Below, one piece after another: positions 24,701 to 32,406 of a stretch of 64,000 bases of DNA; the stretch's first letter is position 1, and the number at the start of each line of letters is the position of its first letter. A program made the position numbers and the translations under genes. The notes under the pieces were generated by a model. The model was given only the letters and a program-made list of their open reading frames with translations. It was not told the origin of the DNA and did no database searches. This stretch comes from Catellatospora bangladeshensis (GTDB lineage: Bacteria; Actinomycetota; Actinomycetes; Mycobacteriales; Micromonosporaceae), in contig NZ_BONF01000026.1 in NCBI RefSeq assembly GCF_016862575.1, positions 112,804 through 176,803 on the forward strand, in the 5' to 3' direction.

Positions 24701-25474
24701 TCAAAGCGGCTCGCCCGGGATGGCGCCGTACTCCTTCCGGATCTGCTCCAGGATGGCGTCCTCACTCGTCCAGCGTGTCTCGTCGACCGAGGCGATGCTC
24801 CGGACTCCGATTGCGGCGTTGGTAACGAACGCACCGACGTATTGACCTAGATCGGCCACATTGACCTGTCGTGAAACCCCTGCCCGCTCTCTCCGGATCA
24901 ACTCCATGGTGATTCCCGGCAAGGCCGGTGCCGCCGGCCATACGACCTCGCCGCCTTCGATCAGGCCGATATTCCAGGTTGCGCCCTCGGAGATGTAACC
25001 CTCCGCGTCCGTGAACAGGACGTCCTCGAACCCCCCGATCTGGGCTTGCCGCCGGTGGTACATCGTCCCGAACAGGCCGACATGCTTTACGCCCGGCACG
25101 TCCCGCTCATAGCTTCGGGTCGTGAGCACCAGTGGTGGAGACGGTGCTGACGCAGCGGAACGCGTTGTGACGAGCACCTGCGGGTTGGACGCGCTGGCAG
25201 GATGCCCGAGATCCAACTCCGGATCGAAGACCGTGACCCTAGCGACGATCGAACCAGCGAAGCCGTCCACCGCCTGCCGGACATGGTTGCGGATCTCGTC
25301 ACGGTCGAGATCGACGCCGAACAGAGCACGGCAGTCCCTCGTGAGCCGGTCAAGATGCAGTGTCAGCCCGCGAACCCGGCCCGCATCCACTCGCATGGAC
25401 GTGAAATGCCCATAGTTGGTGAGCCCGAGAACTTTCAGCTGGTCCAGATCAACGGGTTTCCCGTTCAGCAGCAT
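24701..25474 (-). CDS. Class IV aminotransferase family protein (PLP-dependent)
   Basis: The 257-residue protein belongs to the branched-chain aminotransferase/aminodeoxychorismate lyase family. Family marks are GHFTSMRVDAGRVRGLTLHLD near the N-terminus, the PLP lysine in GVKHVGLFGTMYHRRQAQ, then FEDVLFTDAEGYISEGATWNI and LPGITMELIRRER. Length is normal. I chose ATG 25474, which has GGGAGAG 9 bases upstream; a GTG at 25492 is in frame but poorly placed. Its base composition is less GC-rich than the flanking genes. It heads the minus-strand pair with the XRE-FGE gene and is divergent from the small-gene/radical SAM operon, so it may act on or supply the peptide system; that is inference. Confidence 0.85.
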   Translation of the reverse strand: MLLNGKPVDLDQLKVLGLTNYGHFTSMRVDAGRVRGLTLHLDRLTRDCRALFGVDLDRDEIRNHVRQAVDGFAGSIVARVTVFDPELDLGHPASASNPQVLVTTRSAASAPSPPLVLTTRSYERDVPGVKHVGLFGTMYHRRQAQIGGFEDVLFTDAEGYISEGATWNIGLIEGGEVVWPAAPALPGITMELIRRERAGVSRQVNVADLGQYVGAFVTNAAIGVRSIASVDETRWTSEDAILEQIRKEYGAIPGEPL

Positions 25475-25732
25475 GGCGCCAGTCTCTCCCACGATTCAGA
25501 GATCCGACATGACCGAGGCCGCCAAGTTCGGCAGAAGTTCGGCACCGAGGTGGCACAGCGACATTCCCCGATGCTTACCGAGCACGGGATATTCATTACG
25601 CACCGTCACGCCCATAGGTCAGCCTCGATCGCCGCGGGACCACCGATCTTCAGCTCTGGGCGGCGTTCGGTGCCAGAAGGCGGGCTGTGTTGCTCCTTGT
25701 CCGGCGAGACGGGGGTGGCGCGGCCGCTCGGT

Positions 25733-25769
25733 GGGTGCGCTCGCGGTGGAACGGATCGCGAGCGCACCC
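25733..25769 (+). promoter_or_regulatory. Leader hairpin just before the ribosome site of the RiPP-like operon
   Basis: Perfect 12-bp arms (GGGTGCGCTCGC at 25733-25744, complement at 25758-25769) and a 13-base loop end 11 bases before the AGGAGG of the next gene (25781-25786). It could be a terminator/attenuator in the operon leader or an RNA-structure control. The rest of 25475-25796 holds the divergent promoters; no other gene is seen there. Confidence 0.5.
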
Positions 25770-25796
25770 CGGCATCGCGAAGGAGGTGTGGCGCCA

Positions 25797-26102
25797 GTGG
25801 CTGAGCAACACTCGCACAACCCGATCATCGATCTTGACGATCCGCCGGTCAAGTCGCCGGACGGCTGTGTCGATCCGACCATGTGGCAGCTCGCGCGAGA
25901 GGTGTTCACCGGACACCCCAGGAACGCAGCCGGGGAATGTACGGCTTGTCCGCGGTGGAAGGCCTGCACTGGCAGGGCGCTCGCGCGCGAGGGTCTGGCG
26001 ACGGCGCTCGGCGCGACCGTCAAGAACTCGCCCTACTGGATCGCATACGCCGACCTGCGGGGCAGCAAGCACGCGAAGGCGCGGGCGAAGAATGTTGACT
26101 GA
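25797..26102 (+). CDS. Small Cys-motif protein, first gene of the radical SAM operon
   Basis: The 101-residue protein starts at a GTG with AGGAGG 10 bases upstream. It holds CVDPTMWQLAREVF followed by CTACPRWKACTGRALAREGL, i.e. C-x2-C-x5-C, a possible metal knuckle, and a basic C-terminus (SKHAKARAKN). No function is recognised; comparable small proteins sit beside XRE-type regulators in actinomycetes (general knowledge, not checked). Its last 11 bases overlap the next gene, implying coupling. Confidence 0.65.
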   Translation: MAEQHSHNPIIDLDDPPVKSPDGCVDPTMWQLAREVFTGHPRNAAGECTACPRWKACTGRALAREGLATALGATVKNSPYWIAYADLRGSKHAKARAKNVD

Positions 26103-26409
26103 GATCGACCCGTCGCGGGTGACACCCGCAGCCGGCGCCTTTCCCGACCTGGGTGAGTGGCTGATGCTCGCCAGAACGCAGATCGACAGCGCCGAGCGGG
26201 TGGCGGAGGCGCATCAGCCGGACAACGGCATGTGCGCCTGCTCCCGGCCACTGCCATGCGTTCAGCTCGGCTCCCTGCTACGGCGGCGGGCCGAGTTCGA
26301 GCGCGCCGTAGCCGCGCTGGTAGGGCCCACGGCGCATCTGCCGGTGATCCCACTCGCCGTGTCGGTCTCCTGCGGCCGTCAACGCCGCTGGTGGCGGTGG
26401 TCATCATGA
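26092..26409 (+). CDS. Small protein with CxCxRPLPC motif
   Basis: The 105-residue protein has a helical first part (LGEWLMLARTQIDSAERVAE) then GMCACSRPLPCVQLGSLLRR, with C-x-C-x5-C, and a basic Trp-rich tail. The motif recurs in small actinomycete proteins of unknown role. The ATG lies inside the previous gene (11-base overlap) and the stop overlaps the next start as ATGA, so three small genes form one coupled unit ahead of the radical SAM gene. Confidence 0.65.
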   Translation: MLTEIDPSRVTPAAGAFPDLGEWLMLARTQIDSAERVAEAHQPDNGMCACSRPLPCVQLGSLLRRRAEFERAVAALVGPTAHLPVIPLAVSVSCGRQRRWWRWSS

Positions 26410-26696
26410 CCGACATCCGGCAGTTGACCTCCGCACAGGCGACGATCTTCACGGCGCTGGCTGAAGCCGCGACCGACACGTCGCTGCGGATCTGCCTGCA
26501 CGGCGACCTGACGGGAGCCTCGGTGGTGGGCGCGTCCGTGGAGGCATACGTGATCGCTGTGTCCAAGGGTGGCTTTCAGGTGGACCTGTGGCGCGACGAA
26601 GCGGCCAACCCGTTCCGGACAGTTCGCCAAGAGGACCTGGCGGCGGCTGTGGCGTTGGCGGTCCGGGCCGCATTGCGATCGCGCCGCAGCCCATAA
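26406..26696 (+). CDS. Hypothetical 96-residue protein of the radical SAM operon
   Basis: No family is recognised. The protein looks like a small alpha/beta fold: helix TSAQATIFTALAEAA, then strands LRICLHGDL, AYVIAVSKGGFQVDLWRD, and a final helix EDLAAAVALAVRAAL. No Cys cluster, signal or membrane segment. Start is fixed by the ATGA overlap with the upstream gene. A size and fold like this could suit a peptide-recognition partner for a radical SAM maturase, but it does not look like a canonical RRE; that idea is inference only. Confidence 0.6.
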   Translation: MTDIRQLTSAQATIFTALAEAATDTSLRICLHGDLTGASVVGASVEAYVIAVSKGGFQVDLWRDEAANPFRTVRQEDLAAAVALAVRAALRSRRSP

Positions 26697-26856
26697 GGAC
26701 CTAAGGAGTGAGAACCGCACGAGCAGGTCACCGCCCGAGCGGCCACTGACGAATGAGCGCCAGTCCGGCTGTTCGGCGCGATCAAAGGCCGGAACCCGGG
26801 ACGGCCGCTGATCTCAAGGCGTCGCCCGCCACCTACTCCCTCAGGAGTTGATAGAC

Positions 26857-28047
26857 GTGCACCAGCTAATCGCTGCCCCTTTCCTGAACGAGGGGCACCT
26901 GATCCTCCGGCCTGGCAGTGAGCAGGGTATACGCATCCCTGCCGCACACTACGAAGAGCTTTACGACCTGTCGGCCCGCAATGGCACCGTGCCTGAATGG
27001 CTGTCGTCCGCTGCGGGCGCGGGATGGGGCATGGACCTGCGGGACCAGCCGCTGAACGAGGCGGTCAAGGTCCGCCAACCCGGCGTCCTCGGGTACGGAC
27101 GGGCGTCGTGGGAACTCAACCTCGGCTGCAACTTCGACTGCGAGCACTGCTACCTCGGGCTCAAGCGGTTCGAGGGGATGAGCTGGGAGCAGCGGGTCCA
27201 GATGCTGCACGTTCTGCGGGATGCGGGGGTCGTGTGGTTGCAGATGACCGGCGGGGAGCCGCTGATCGACAACCTGTTCATGGACAGCTACGCCTACGCT
27301 TGGGACCTCGGGATGATGATCTCGATCTCGACTAACGCGTCCCGATTGTGGAAGCCGGAGATCCTGCACCTGCTGCGGGAGCGGCCGGCGTACCACATCA
27401 CGATCAGCGTCTACGGCGCGACCGCCGAGAGCTATGACGCGCTCGTTCGTCGACGGGGAGCGTTCGACAGGTTCCACCGCGGGATCACGGCCGGAGCCGA
27501 GGCCGGGCTGCCGATGAACTTCAACCTGCTGGCCACCACGACCAACGACACCGAGGTGGACGGGATGCGCGCTCTGGCCGAAGGCATGGGCGTGCCGTAT
27601 CACGTGTTCAGCAACATGGCCCCGACGATCCAGGGCGATGCGAACCCGCTCGCCGTGCAGTCGATCCCGCTGATCGCCAAGCGCAAGCCCTTCACGGGCT
27701 GCAACGCCGGGCACACGTTCTTCCACGTGGACCCGCACGGCAAGGCGTCGGTCTGCAAGATCGGCCGGGACCCCAACATCGACCTTCTCGCCGAGGGCGT
27801 AGAGGGTCTGCGCCGACTCGGCGGCATCGCCGACGGGCTGCTCACCAGGCAAGGCGGATGCACCGGGTGCAGCGTCCAGGGGACGTGTGGCACGTGCATG
27901 CCGCTGGTGCAGCTCTACCGAAAGGCCAAGTCGCCGATGGAGCGCTACTGCCAGCACCGAGAAAGCGGGGAGGTGATTATCAATGGCACCGACACTGGCC
28001 CCGGAGCGGCCGCAGCCGGTCATGGTCGCGTTGTCGCAGCGGCCTGA
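26857..28047 (+). CDS. Radical SAM protein with SPASM-like Cys-rich C-terminus (probable RiPP maturase)
   Basis: The 396-residue protein carries the radical SAM cluster motif CNFDCEHC (Cys91, Cys95, Cys98) in WELNLGCNFDCEHCYLGLK, then the GGEP SAM-binding motif (LQMTGGEPLIDN). After the barrel, Cys residues recur in GCNAGHTFFHVDPHGKASVC and CTGCSVQGTCGTCMPL, with a last Cys in MERYC: a SPASM/twitch-like set that would hold auxiliary Fe-S clusters, typical of peptide-modifying enzymes. The N-terminal 85 residues (from LIAAPFLNEGHLILRPG) may bind the leader. I chose GTG 26857 because CAGGAG lies 9 bases upstream. The gene's 3' end overlaps the 55-residue peptide gene by 65 bases. Confidence 0.88.
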   Translation: MHQLIAAPFLNEGHLILRPGSEQGIRIPAAHYEELYDLSARNGTVPEWLSSAAGAGWGMDLRDQPLNEAVKVRQPGVLGYGRASWELNLGCNFDCEHCYLGLKRFEGMSWEQRVQMLHVLRDAGVVWLQMTGGEPLIDNLFMDSYAYAWDLGMMISISTNASRLWKPEILHLLRERPAYHITISVYGATAESYDALVRRRGAFDRFHRGITAGAEAGLPMNFNLLATTTNDTEVDGMRALAEGMGVPYHVFSNMAPTIQGDANPLAVQSIPLIAKRKPFTGCNAGHTFFHVDPHGKASVCKIGRDPNIDLLAEGVEGLRRLGGIADGLLTRQGGCTGCSVQGTCGTCMPLVQLYRKAKSPMERYCQHRESGEVIINGTDTGPGAAAAGHGRVVAAA

Positions 28048-28150
28048 GCCGCCGCGAGAGGTGACGGCGATCGAGTTCGTCAACGTCGAGAAGACCGTGC
28101 TCGCTGGGAACAAGTGCTCCTGCAACGCCGGAGACGACGCACCGTACTGA
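27983..28150 (+). CDS. Candidate RiPP precursor peptide, 55 aa, nested start in the radical SAM gene
   Basis: A GGGGAGG ribosome site (27967-27973) stands 9 bases before ATG 27983, inside the 3' end of the radical SAM gene in another frame. The frame encodes a 55-residue peptide. Its first half is Pro/Glu-rich and leader-like, the middle has VTAIEFVNVEKTVL, and it ends with a short Cys core AGNKCSCNAGDDAPY (Cys45 and Cys47, C-x-C). The stop is followed 9 bases later by a strong terminator. Size, position after a SPASM-type maturase, and a Cys-bearing end fit a precursor peptide whose core is crosslinked at Cys. I do not recognise the family. Confidence 0.75.
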   Translation: MAPTLAPERPQPVMVALSQRPEPPREVTAIEFVNVEKTVLAGNKCSCNAGDDAPY

Positions 28151-28159
28151 CACGCCAGA

Positions 28160-28190
28160 GGTTGCCCCGGCCGAACCGGCCGGGGCAACC
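28160..28190 (+). terminator. Terminator ending the RiPP-like operon
   Basis: Perfect 13-bp arms (GGTTGCCCCGGCC at 28160-28172 and its complement at 28178-28190) with a 5-base loop, 9 bases after the stop of the precursor gene. Confidence 0.85.
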
Positions 28191-28243
28191 GCGACGTGCG
28201 GTAACGTGACCGCTCGTCGCAGCCGGCACGAAGGGGGCAGACG

Positions 28244-29044
28244 ATGATCACTCGCGTCTCCTGGCACGACCTACCCGCCGAGCTGCGGTGCCTGATCGAG
28301 AAGGAGGCCGGCGCGTTCGCGCGCGAGGAACACGTCGGCTCTGGCCGCAACTGCCTGGTCGGCATGGTGATGCACACGGCCCGAGACCGCTACTTCCTCA
28401 AGGGCGTTCCCGCCGACCACAAGCGCGCAGTCTGGACCCAGGCCAACGAGGCGATGATCAACAGCACTGTGCGGGACCTGTCCGCACCGTTGCTCTTCCA
28501 CGTGGAAGCCGCAGGCTGGGACGTCCTCGGATTCGGCTACCTCGACGGCCACCGACACGCCGACTTGTCGCCCGGCTCACCGGACCTGCCGAAGATCGCC
28601 GACATGCTGCGCGCCCTGGCAGACCTCCCCACACCGGCGGGCGTCAACCTCCGCACGATGCCCGACCGCTTCGCCAAGTACGCCGGGGACCGCGCCTACT
28701 TGCTGGCGGGCGACACGATCGCCCACACCGACACGCAGGCACACAACATCCTGATCGGTCCCTCGGCCCGGCTTGTCGACTGGGCCTGGCCGACCTTGGG
28801 GGCAGCGTGGATCGACACTGCGGGCGTGGCGCTACACATGATCCGCTCTGGGCATCACCCGAAGGACGCCGAACGGTGGGGCCAGGATGTGCCCGCGTTC
28901 GCCGCCGCGCCTGACGAGGCGGTGTCCGCGTTCGTCTCGGCGAACTCCGTCCTCTGGACCGAGATCAGCGGAGCCGATCCCGAGCCGTGGAAGGCAGAGG
29001 TCGCGCGAGCCGCACGTCGCTGGGCCGAGCACCGCGGCGCATAG
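28244..29044 (+). CDS. Aminoglycoside phosphotransferase-like kinase
   Basis: The 266-residue protein has the APH/choline-kinase fold: DRYFLKGVPADHK gives the ATP-binding lysine, AHTDTQAHNILIG the catalytic HxDxxxxN loop near 160-168, and RLVDWAWPTLGA the metal-binding aspartate. It would phosphorylate a hydroxyl group of a small molecule or sugar in the cytosol. It follows the RiPP-like operon after a terminator, with a G-rich ribosome site, and could be part of the same island (tailoring or resistance), but it has its own transcript. Confidence 0.8.
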   Translation: MITRVSWHDLPAELRCLIEKEAGAFAREEHVGSGRNCLVGMVMHTARDRYFLKGVPADHKRAVWTQANEAMINSTVRDLSAPLLFHVEAAGWDVLGFGYLDGHRHADLSPGSPDLPKIADMLRALADLPTPAGVNLRTMPDRFAKYAGDRAYLLAGDTIAHTDTQAHNILIGPSARLVDWAWPTLGAAWIDTAGVALHMIRSGHHPKDAERWGQDVPAFAAAPDEAVSAFVSANSVLWTEISGADPEPWKAEVARAARRWAEHRGA

Positions 29045-29053
29045 TCCGGAACC

Positions 29054-29758
29054 TCAGTCCGGCGTCGGCGTACCCGAGAGCACAGGCTTCGACCCGGGAC
29101 GCAGGGAGCGGATCACGTAGCCGAGCGCGATCACGGCGTACATCGGGTAGCCGAGTTCGCGCAGGTCGAGGGAGTCGCCGATGGACCACGTGTTCGGGTC
29201 GAGCCCAAAGTCGTAGTCGACGAGCGCGAACAGCAGCCACAGCGGCGCGTACGCGCCGTCCAGCATCTCGCCGTGCTCGGGGTCGAACGCGGTGGCCGGC
29301 CACAGCTGCACGATCACCGCGACGTCGGCCACCGCGATCGCCCCGATCACCCCGGCGATCCACGCGGTACGGGTGAGACCGCGGTGCGCGAGCAGCGCCG
29401 CGACGGCGAGCACGACGATCAGCCCGGCCAGCCAGGCCAGCCCCGCCGCAGGTTTGCCGAAGCCCTTGTCGAGCTGCAGGATCGCGAACGCCACGGCTGG
29501 GACGAGCACCGCCGGGACCGTCCACACGCCCCGGGCCCGCAACAGCCCGGCGAGCCGGTACGCCGCGAAGGCCGTCAGCGCGGTGACGGTGACGGCGGCC
29601 AGCGCGTAGACGTAGTCCACGTCGGCATAGTCCATGATGTTGCTGCCGGTCAGGCCGAGCCCCGCCAGGAACGCGAAGACACCTGCCACCAGCAGCACCG
29701 TGCATACGACAGGGGCGAGCAGGATCCCGGTGAGCTTCGTGTTCCTGATGTCGGCCAT
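29054..29758 (-). CDS. Multi-pass membrane protein
   Basis: The 234-residue protein has about six hydrophobic helices (ILLAPVVCTVLLVAGVFAFL; YVYALAAVTVTALTAFAAYR; WTVPAVLVPAVAFAIL; AGLAWLAGLIVVLAVAALLA; TAWIAGVIGAIAVADVAVIV; LGYPMYAVIALGYVI). Loops hold acidic stretches (DPEHGEMLDG, DYDFGLDPN). No family is recognised. The ATG at 29758 begins MADIRNTKLTG; an upstream in-frame start at 29875 would add a low-complexity stretch and is less likely. Confidence 0.7.
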   Translation of the reverse strand: MADIRNTKLTGILLAPVVCTVLLVAGVFAFLAGLGLTGSNIMDYADVDYVYALAAVTVTALTAFAAYRLAGLLRARGVWTVPAVLVPAVAFAILQLDKGFGKPAAGLAWLAGLIVVLAVAALLAHRGLTRTAWIAGVIGAIAVADVAVIVQLWPATAFDPEHGEMLDGAYAPLWLLFALVDYDFGLDPNTWSIGDSLDLRELGYPMYAVIALGYVIRSLRPGSKPVLSGTPTPD

Positions 29759-29867
29759 GCCGCATGGTGCCACGGCAGTTCCCCGCCCGCTGCCCCCACG
29801 ACCGTCACCGCTGCGCACAGCGGGGAGAGCGTTCTCCCGTCGACTGATGACGGCATGGTGATCGATC

Positions 29868-31010
29868 GTGTTCACTGGTGCCGTGCGCGATTGGGAGGCC
29901 GAGTACGCCGAGTTCGCCGCCGTCTACAGCGGACGGCTGCGCAGGCTGGCCTACGGCCGGTGCGGTGACTGGGACACGGCCGACCGGCTCACCCGGCAGG
30001 TGCTGGTCGCCGCCTACCGCCGCTGGCACTCCGGCGAGCCGCCGGACGCGCTTGCCGAGCGGACCATGGAGCGCCTGCTGCGCCGCCACCACGGCGGGTT
30101 CCCGGCGGACGGGCGGGCACCCGCGCTCGCGTACACCTCGGTTGATCTGATCGCGACGGGCCGCACCCGGCGGCGGAGGATGCGCGCGGTGACGGCGGCC
30201 GTGACCGTGGTCGCCCTGGCCGCGGCGGGCCTGGCGGTGTACGTGCTGCGCCCGGCCCCGCGGGGCACCCCGTTCCTGCCGGAGGACTGCATGGCCGGGC
30301 TGCCCTCGGCCGCGGGCGTCGCCGCGAGCCCGCTGCCGTCGGCGTTCCCGTCGCCCGGCACGAGCGGTCTGGGCGGCCTGGACCGGCTGACGGCGCTGGA
30401 CGGCGTCCTGCCGCTGCCGGGTGCGACGGTGATGCCGGAGCAGGCCCGGCGCGAGCAGCTGAGCTGTGCGGTCGCCGCCTACTTCCGGTCCAACGTGGGC
30501 CCGGACGGTCTGGAGCGTGTCGACCTGGGCCTGGATGCGCGCGGTGAGCTGCGTCCGGTGGCCGCGCTGCTGGATCCGGAGATCGCGCCGGCGGCGCTGA
30601 CGGTGAGTGTGCGGGTCTACACGGCCAGCGGCCTGGGCACGGTGACGATCTCGGTCGCGCCGACGACGCTGCGTCCCACGCCGGAGCACTGTGCCCGGCT
30701 GGCGTTCTGCCGCCTGTCGCGGGTGGCCGAGGACCAGGTGGTCGAGCAGTACGGCCTGCACGAGACGCCGGAGACGGCGCGCGCCGGGTACCGGCTGGGC
30801 GAGGACGCCGAGTGGTGGTCGGTGGTGTCCTACTCGGGGCACAGCATGGTGCTGATCACGATCACGAACACGCCGGACGTGCGGGCGGCGCTGCCCGCGA
30901 GCATCCAGTGGGCGCCGCTGAGCGAGCAGGTCGCGGGGCTGGCCGTGGACCCGCGCCTGGCGGTGTTCGATCCGCCGCGCCCGTCTGCGAGCGGGTCGGC
31001 GTCGCCGTGA
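29868..31010 (+). CDS. Sigma-region-2-like N-terminus joined to a membrane-anchored extracellular domain
   Basis: The 380-residue protein begins with a segment like region 2 of ECF sigma factors (EYAEFAAVYSGRLRRLAYGR, CGDWDTADRLTRQVLVAAYR). There is no region 4. A basic stop-transfer motif and one helix follow (RRRRMRAVTAAVTVVALAAA, about 100-125), then a 250-residue extracellular part of unknown fold with several Cys. The usual reading is a sigma-like fragment reused as an anti-sigma-like or orphan sensor protein. The start could be GTG 29868 or GTG 29883; no ribosome site decides. Confidence 0.65.
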   Translation: MFTGAVRDWEAEYAEFAAVYSGRLRRLAYGRCGDWDTADRLTRQVLVAAYRRWHSGEPPDALAERTMERLLRRHHGGFPADGRAPALAYTSVDLIATGRTRRRRMRAVTAAVTVVALAAAGLAVYVLRPAPRGTPFLPEDCMAGLPSAAGVAASPLPSAFPSPGTSGLGGLDRLTALDGVLPLPGATVMPEQARREQLSCAVAAYFRSNVGPDGLERVDLGLDARGELRPVAALLDPEIAPAALTVSVRVYTASGLGTVTISVAPTTLRPTPEHCARLAFCRLSRVAEDQVVEQYGLHETPETARAGYRLGEDAEWWSVVSYSGHSMVLITITNTPDVRAALPASIQWAPLSEQVAGLAVDPRLAVFDPPRPSASGSASP

Positions 31011-31017
31011 CGGGTGC

Positions 31018-32349
31018 TCAGCGCAGCGTGCGGTCCAGGGTGTACTTACGCTGCAGCAGCATGGCAACGATCATGAGCACGGCCGGGACGAGGCCGAAGC
31101 CGAGACGGATCCAGGTGTGCGCGGTCTCGGGCTGCACGACGCTGGTCCCGGCGGTGCTGGCGACGAAGCCGCCGATGGCCAGGCAGGCGGAGTAGACATA
31201 CGGGCCCAGCGCGCCGCCGGTGGCCTCGGCGGCGGTCCACACCCCGGTGTAGGTGCCCGCCCGGGTGGTGCCATCGGCACCGCTGGCCCGGATGACGTCA
31301 GGGACCATGGAGAACGGCAGCAGCTGCATGGCGGCGAACGCGATGCCGAGCACGGCGACCGCGCCGATCAGCACGGGCAGCCCGGCGGCGCTGCCCAGGG
31401 CGAGCACCAGCGAGCCGAGCACGAAGGCGGCCTGGGCGATGAGCAGGCCGGGCTGCTTGCCGATGCGGCGGGCGACGACGACCCAGACCGGGGTGGCGAT
31501 CAGGGCGGGTGCGACGAACGCGGCGACCAGCACGGTGGTCAGGCCGGGGCGGCCGAGTTCGTACTCGGCGAAGTAGGGCACGGCGGCCAGCACCAGATGG
31601 GTGGTGGTGGACATGGCCAGGTACGAGCCGACGAGCCAGCGGTACTGCGGGTCGCGCAGGGCGGACAGCAGTGCGCGCAGCCCGGCGCTGCCGTGGCCCG
31701 CGCTGGTGACGGCGCTCGGGGCGGCGGCGGTGAGCCGGCGTACGCCGCCGATGCCGACGACCATGGTGGCCAGCATCGCCGCGCCGAGGATGAGTCCCAT
31801 CAGGGCGTATCCGCCCCGGGTCGGATTCTCCTTACCCGCGATCATCGGGGCGAGCACGCCGCTGAGCAGGATGCCGACGGTGAGCACGACCATGCGGAAG
31901 CCCATGAGGCGGGTGCGCTCGTGGTAGCCGATGGACAGGTCGGCGGGCGTGGACAGGTAGGGCACCTGGTATGCGGCGAACAGCAGGTTGCCCGCGATGA
32001 ACGCGATCGCGACCCAGCCCGCGGCGGAGTTGCCGGTGAGCCCGCCTGGCACGAGGAACAGCGCGGCGAACGCGAGCGGCAGCCCGCAGCCGATCGTCAT
32101 CAGCAGGCGGCGGTGGCCGCGCCGGGCGAGGTCGGTGTCGGACAGGTGGCCGACCCACGGGTGCAGCAGCACGTCTGCGATCTTGGGCAGCAGCAGCACG
32201 AGCCCGGCGACGATCGGGGCGACGGCGAGCACGTCGGTGAGGAAGTAGAGCAGCAGCAGACCCGGTACGGTGACCCAGGTGCCCATGCCCAGTGACCCGC
32301 CGGCGAAGGCCAGCATGCCGCCACGGGGCAGCCGCGCCGTCTCGTCCAT
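31018..32349 (-). CDS. MFS transporter, GPH/MFS_2 type
   Basis: The 443-residue protein has about twelve helices and family marks of the glycoside-pentoside-hexuronide:cation symporter type: PKIADVLLHPWVGHLSDTDL, ARRGHRRLLMTIGCGLPLAF and GMGTWVTVPGLLLLYFLTDV. It probably moves a small molecule across the membrane. ATG 32349 follows a GAGGAG ribosome site. It is divergent from the TetR gene and its promoter carries an operator-like dyad (32378-32395), so TetR control is likely. Confidence 0.88.
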   Translation of the reverse strand: MDETARLPRGGMLAFAGGSLGMGTWVTVPGLLLLYFLTDVLAVAPIVAGLVLLLPKIADVLLHPWVGHLSDTDLARRGHRRLLMTIGCGLPLAFAALFLVPGGLTGNSAAGWVAIAFIAGNLLFAAYQVPYLSTPADLSIGYHERTRLMGFRMVVLTVGILLSGVLAPMIAGKENPTRGGYALMGLILGAAMLATMVVGIGGVRRLTAAAPSAVTSAGHGSAGLRALLSALRDPQYRWLVGSYLAMSTTTHLVLAAVPYFAEYELGRPGLTTVLVAAFVAPALIATPVWVVVARRIGKQPGLLIAQAAFVLGSLVLALGSAAGLPVLIGAVAVLGIAFAAMQLLPFSMVPDVIRASGADGTTRAGTYTGVWTAAEATGGALGPYVYSACLAIGGFVASTAGTSVVQPETAHTWIRLGFGLVPAVLMIVAMLLQRKYTLDRTLR

Positions 32350-32377
32350 GACTTCTCCTCGCCCGCACGCGGGTGTA

Positions 32378-32395
32378 ATCCAACGTTTGCTGGAT
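32378..32395. promoter_or_regulatory. TetR operator-like dyad 1
   Basis: ATCCAAC-GTTT-GCTGGAT has 7-bp arms with one mismatch and a 4-base spacer, between the divergent MFS and TetR genes. The same arms and spacing occur as a perfect dyad at 34241-34258 before the FMO gene. Confidence 0.65.
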
Positions 32396-32406
32396 AGTAG
32401 GGCACG

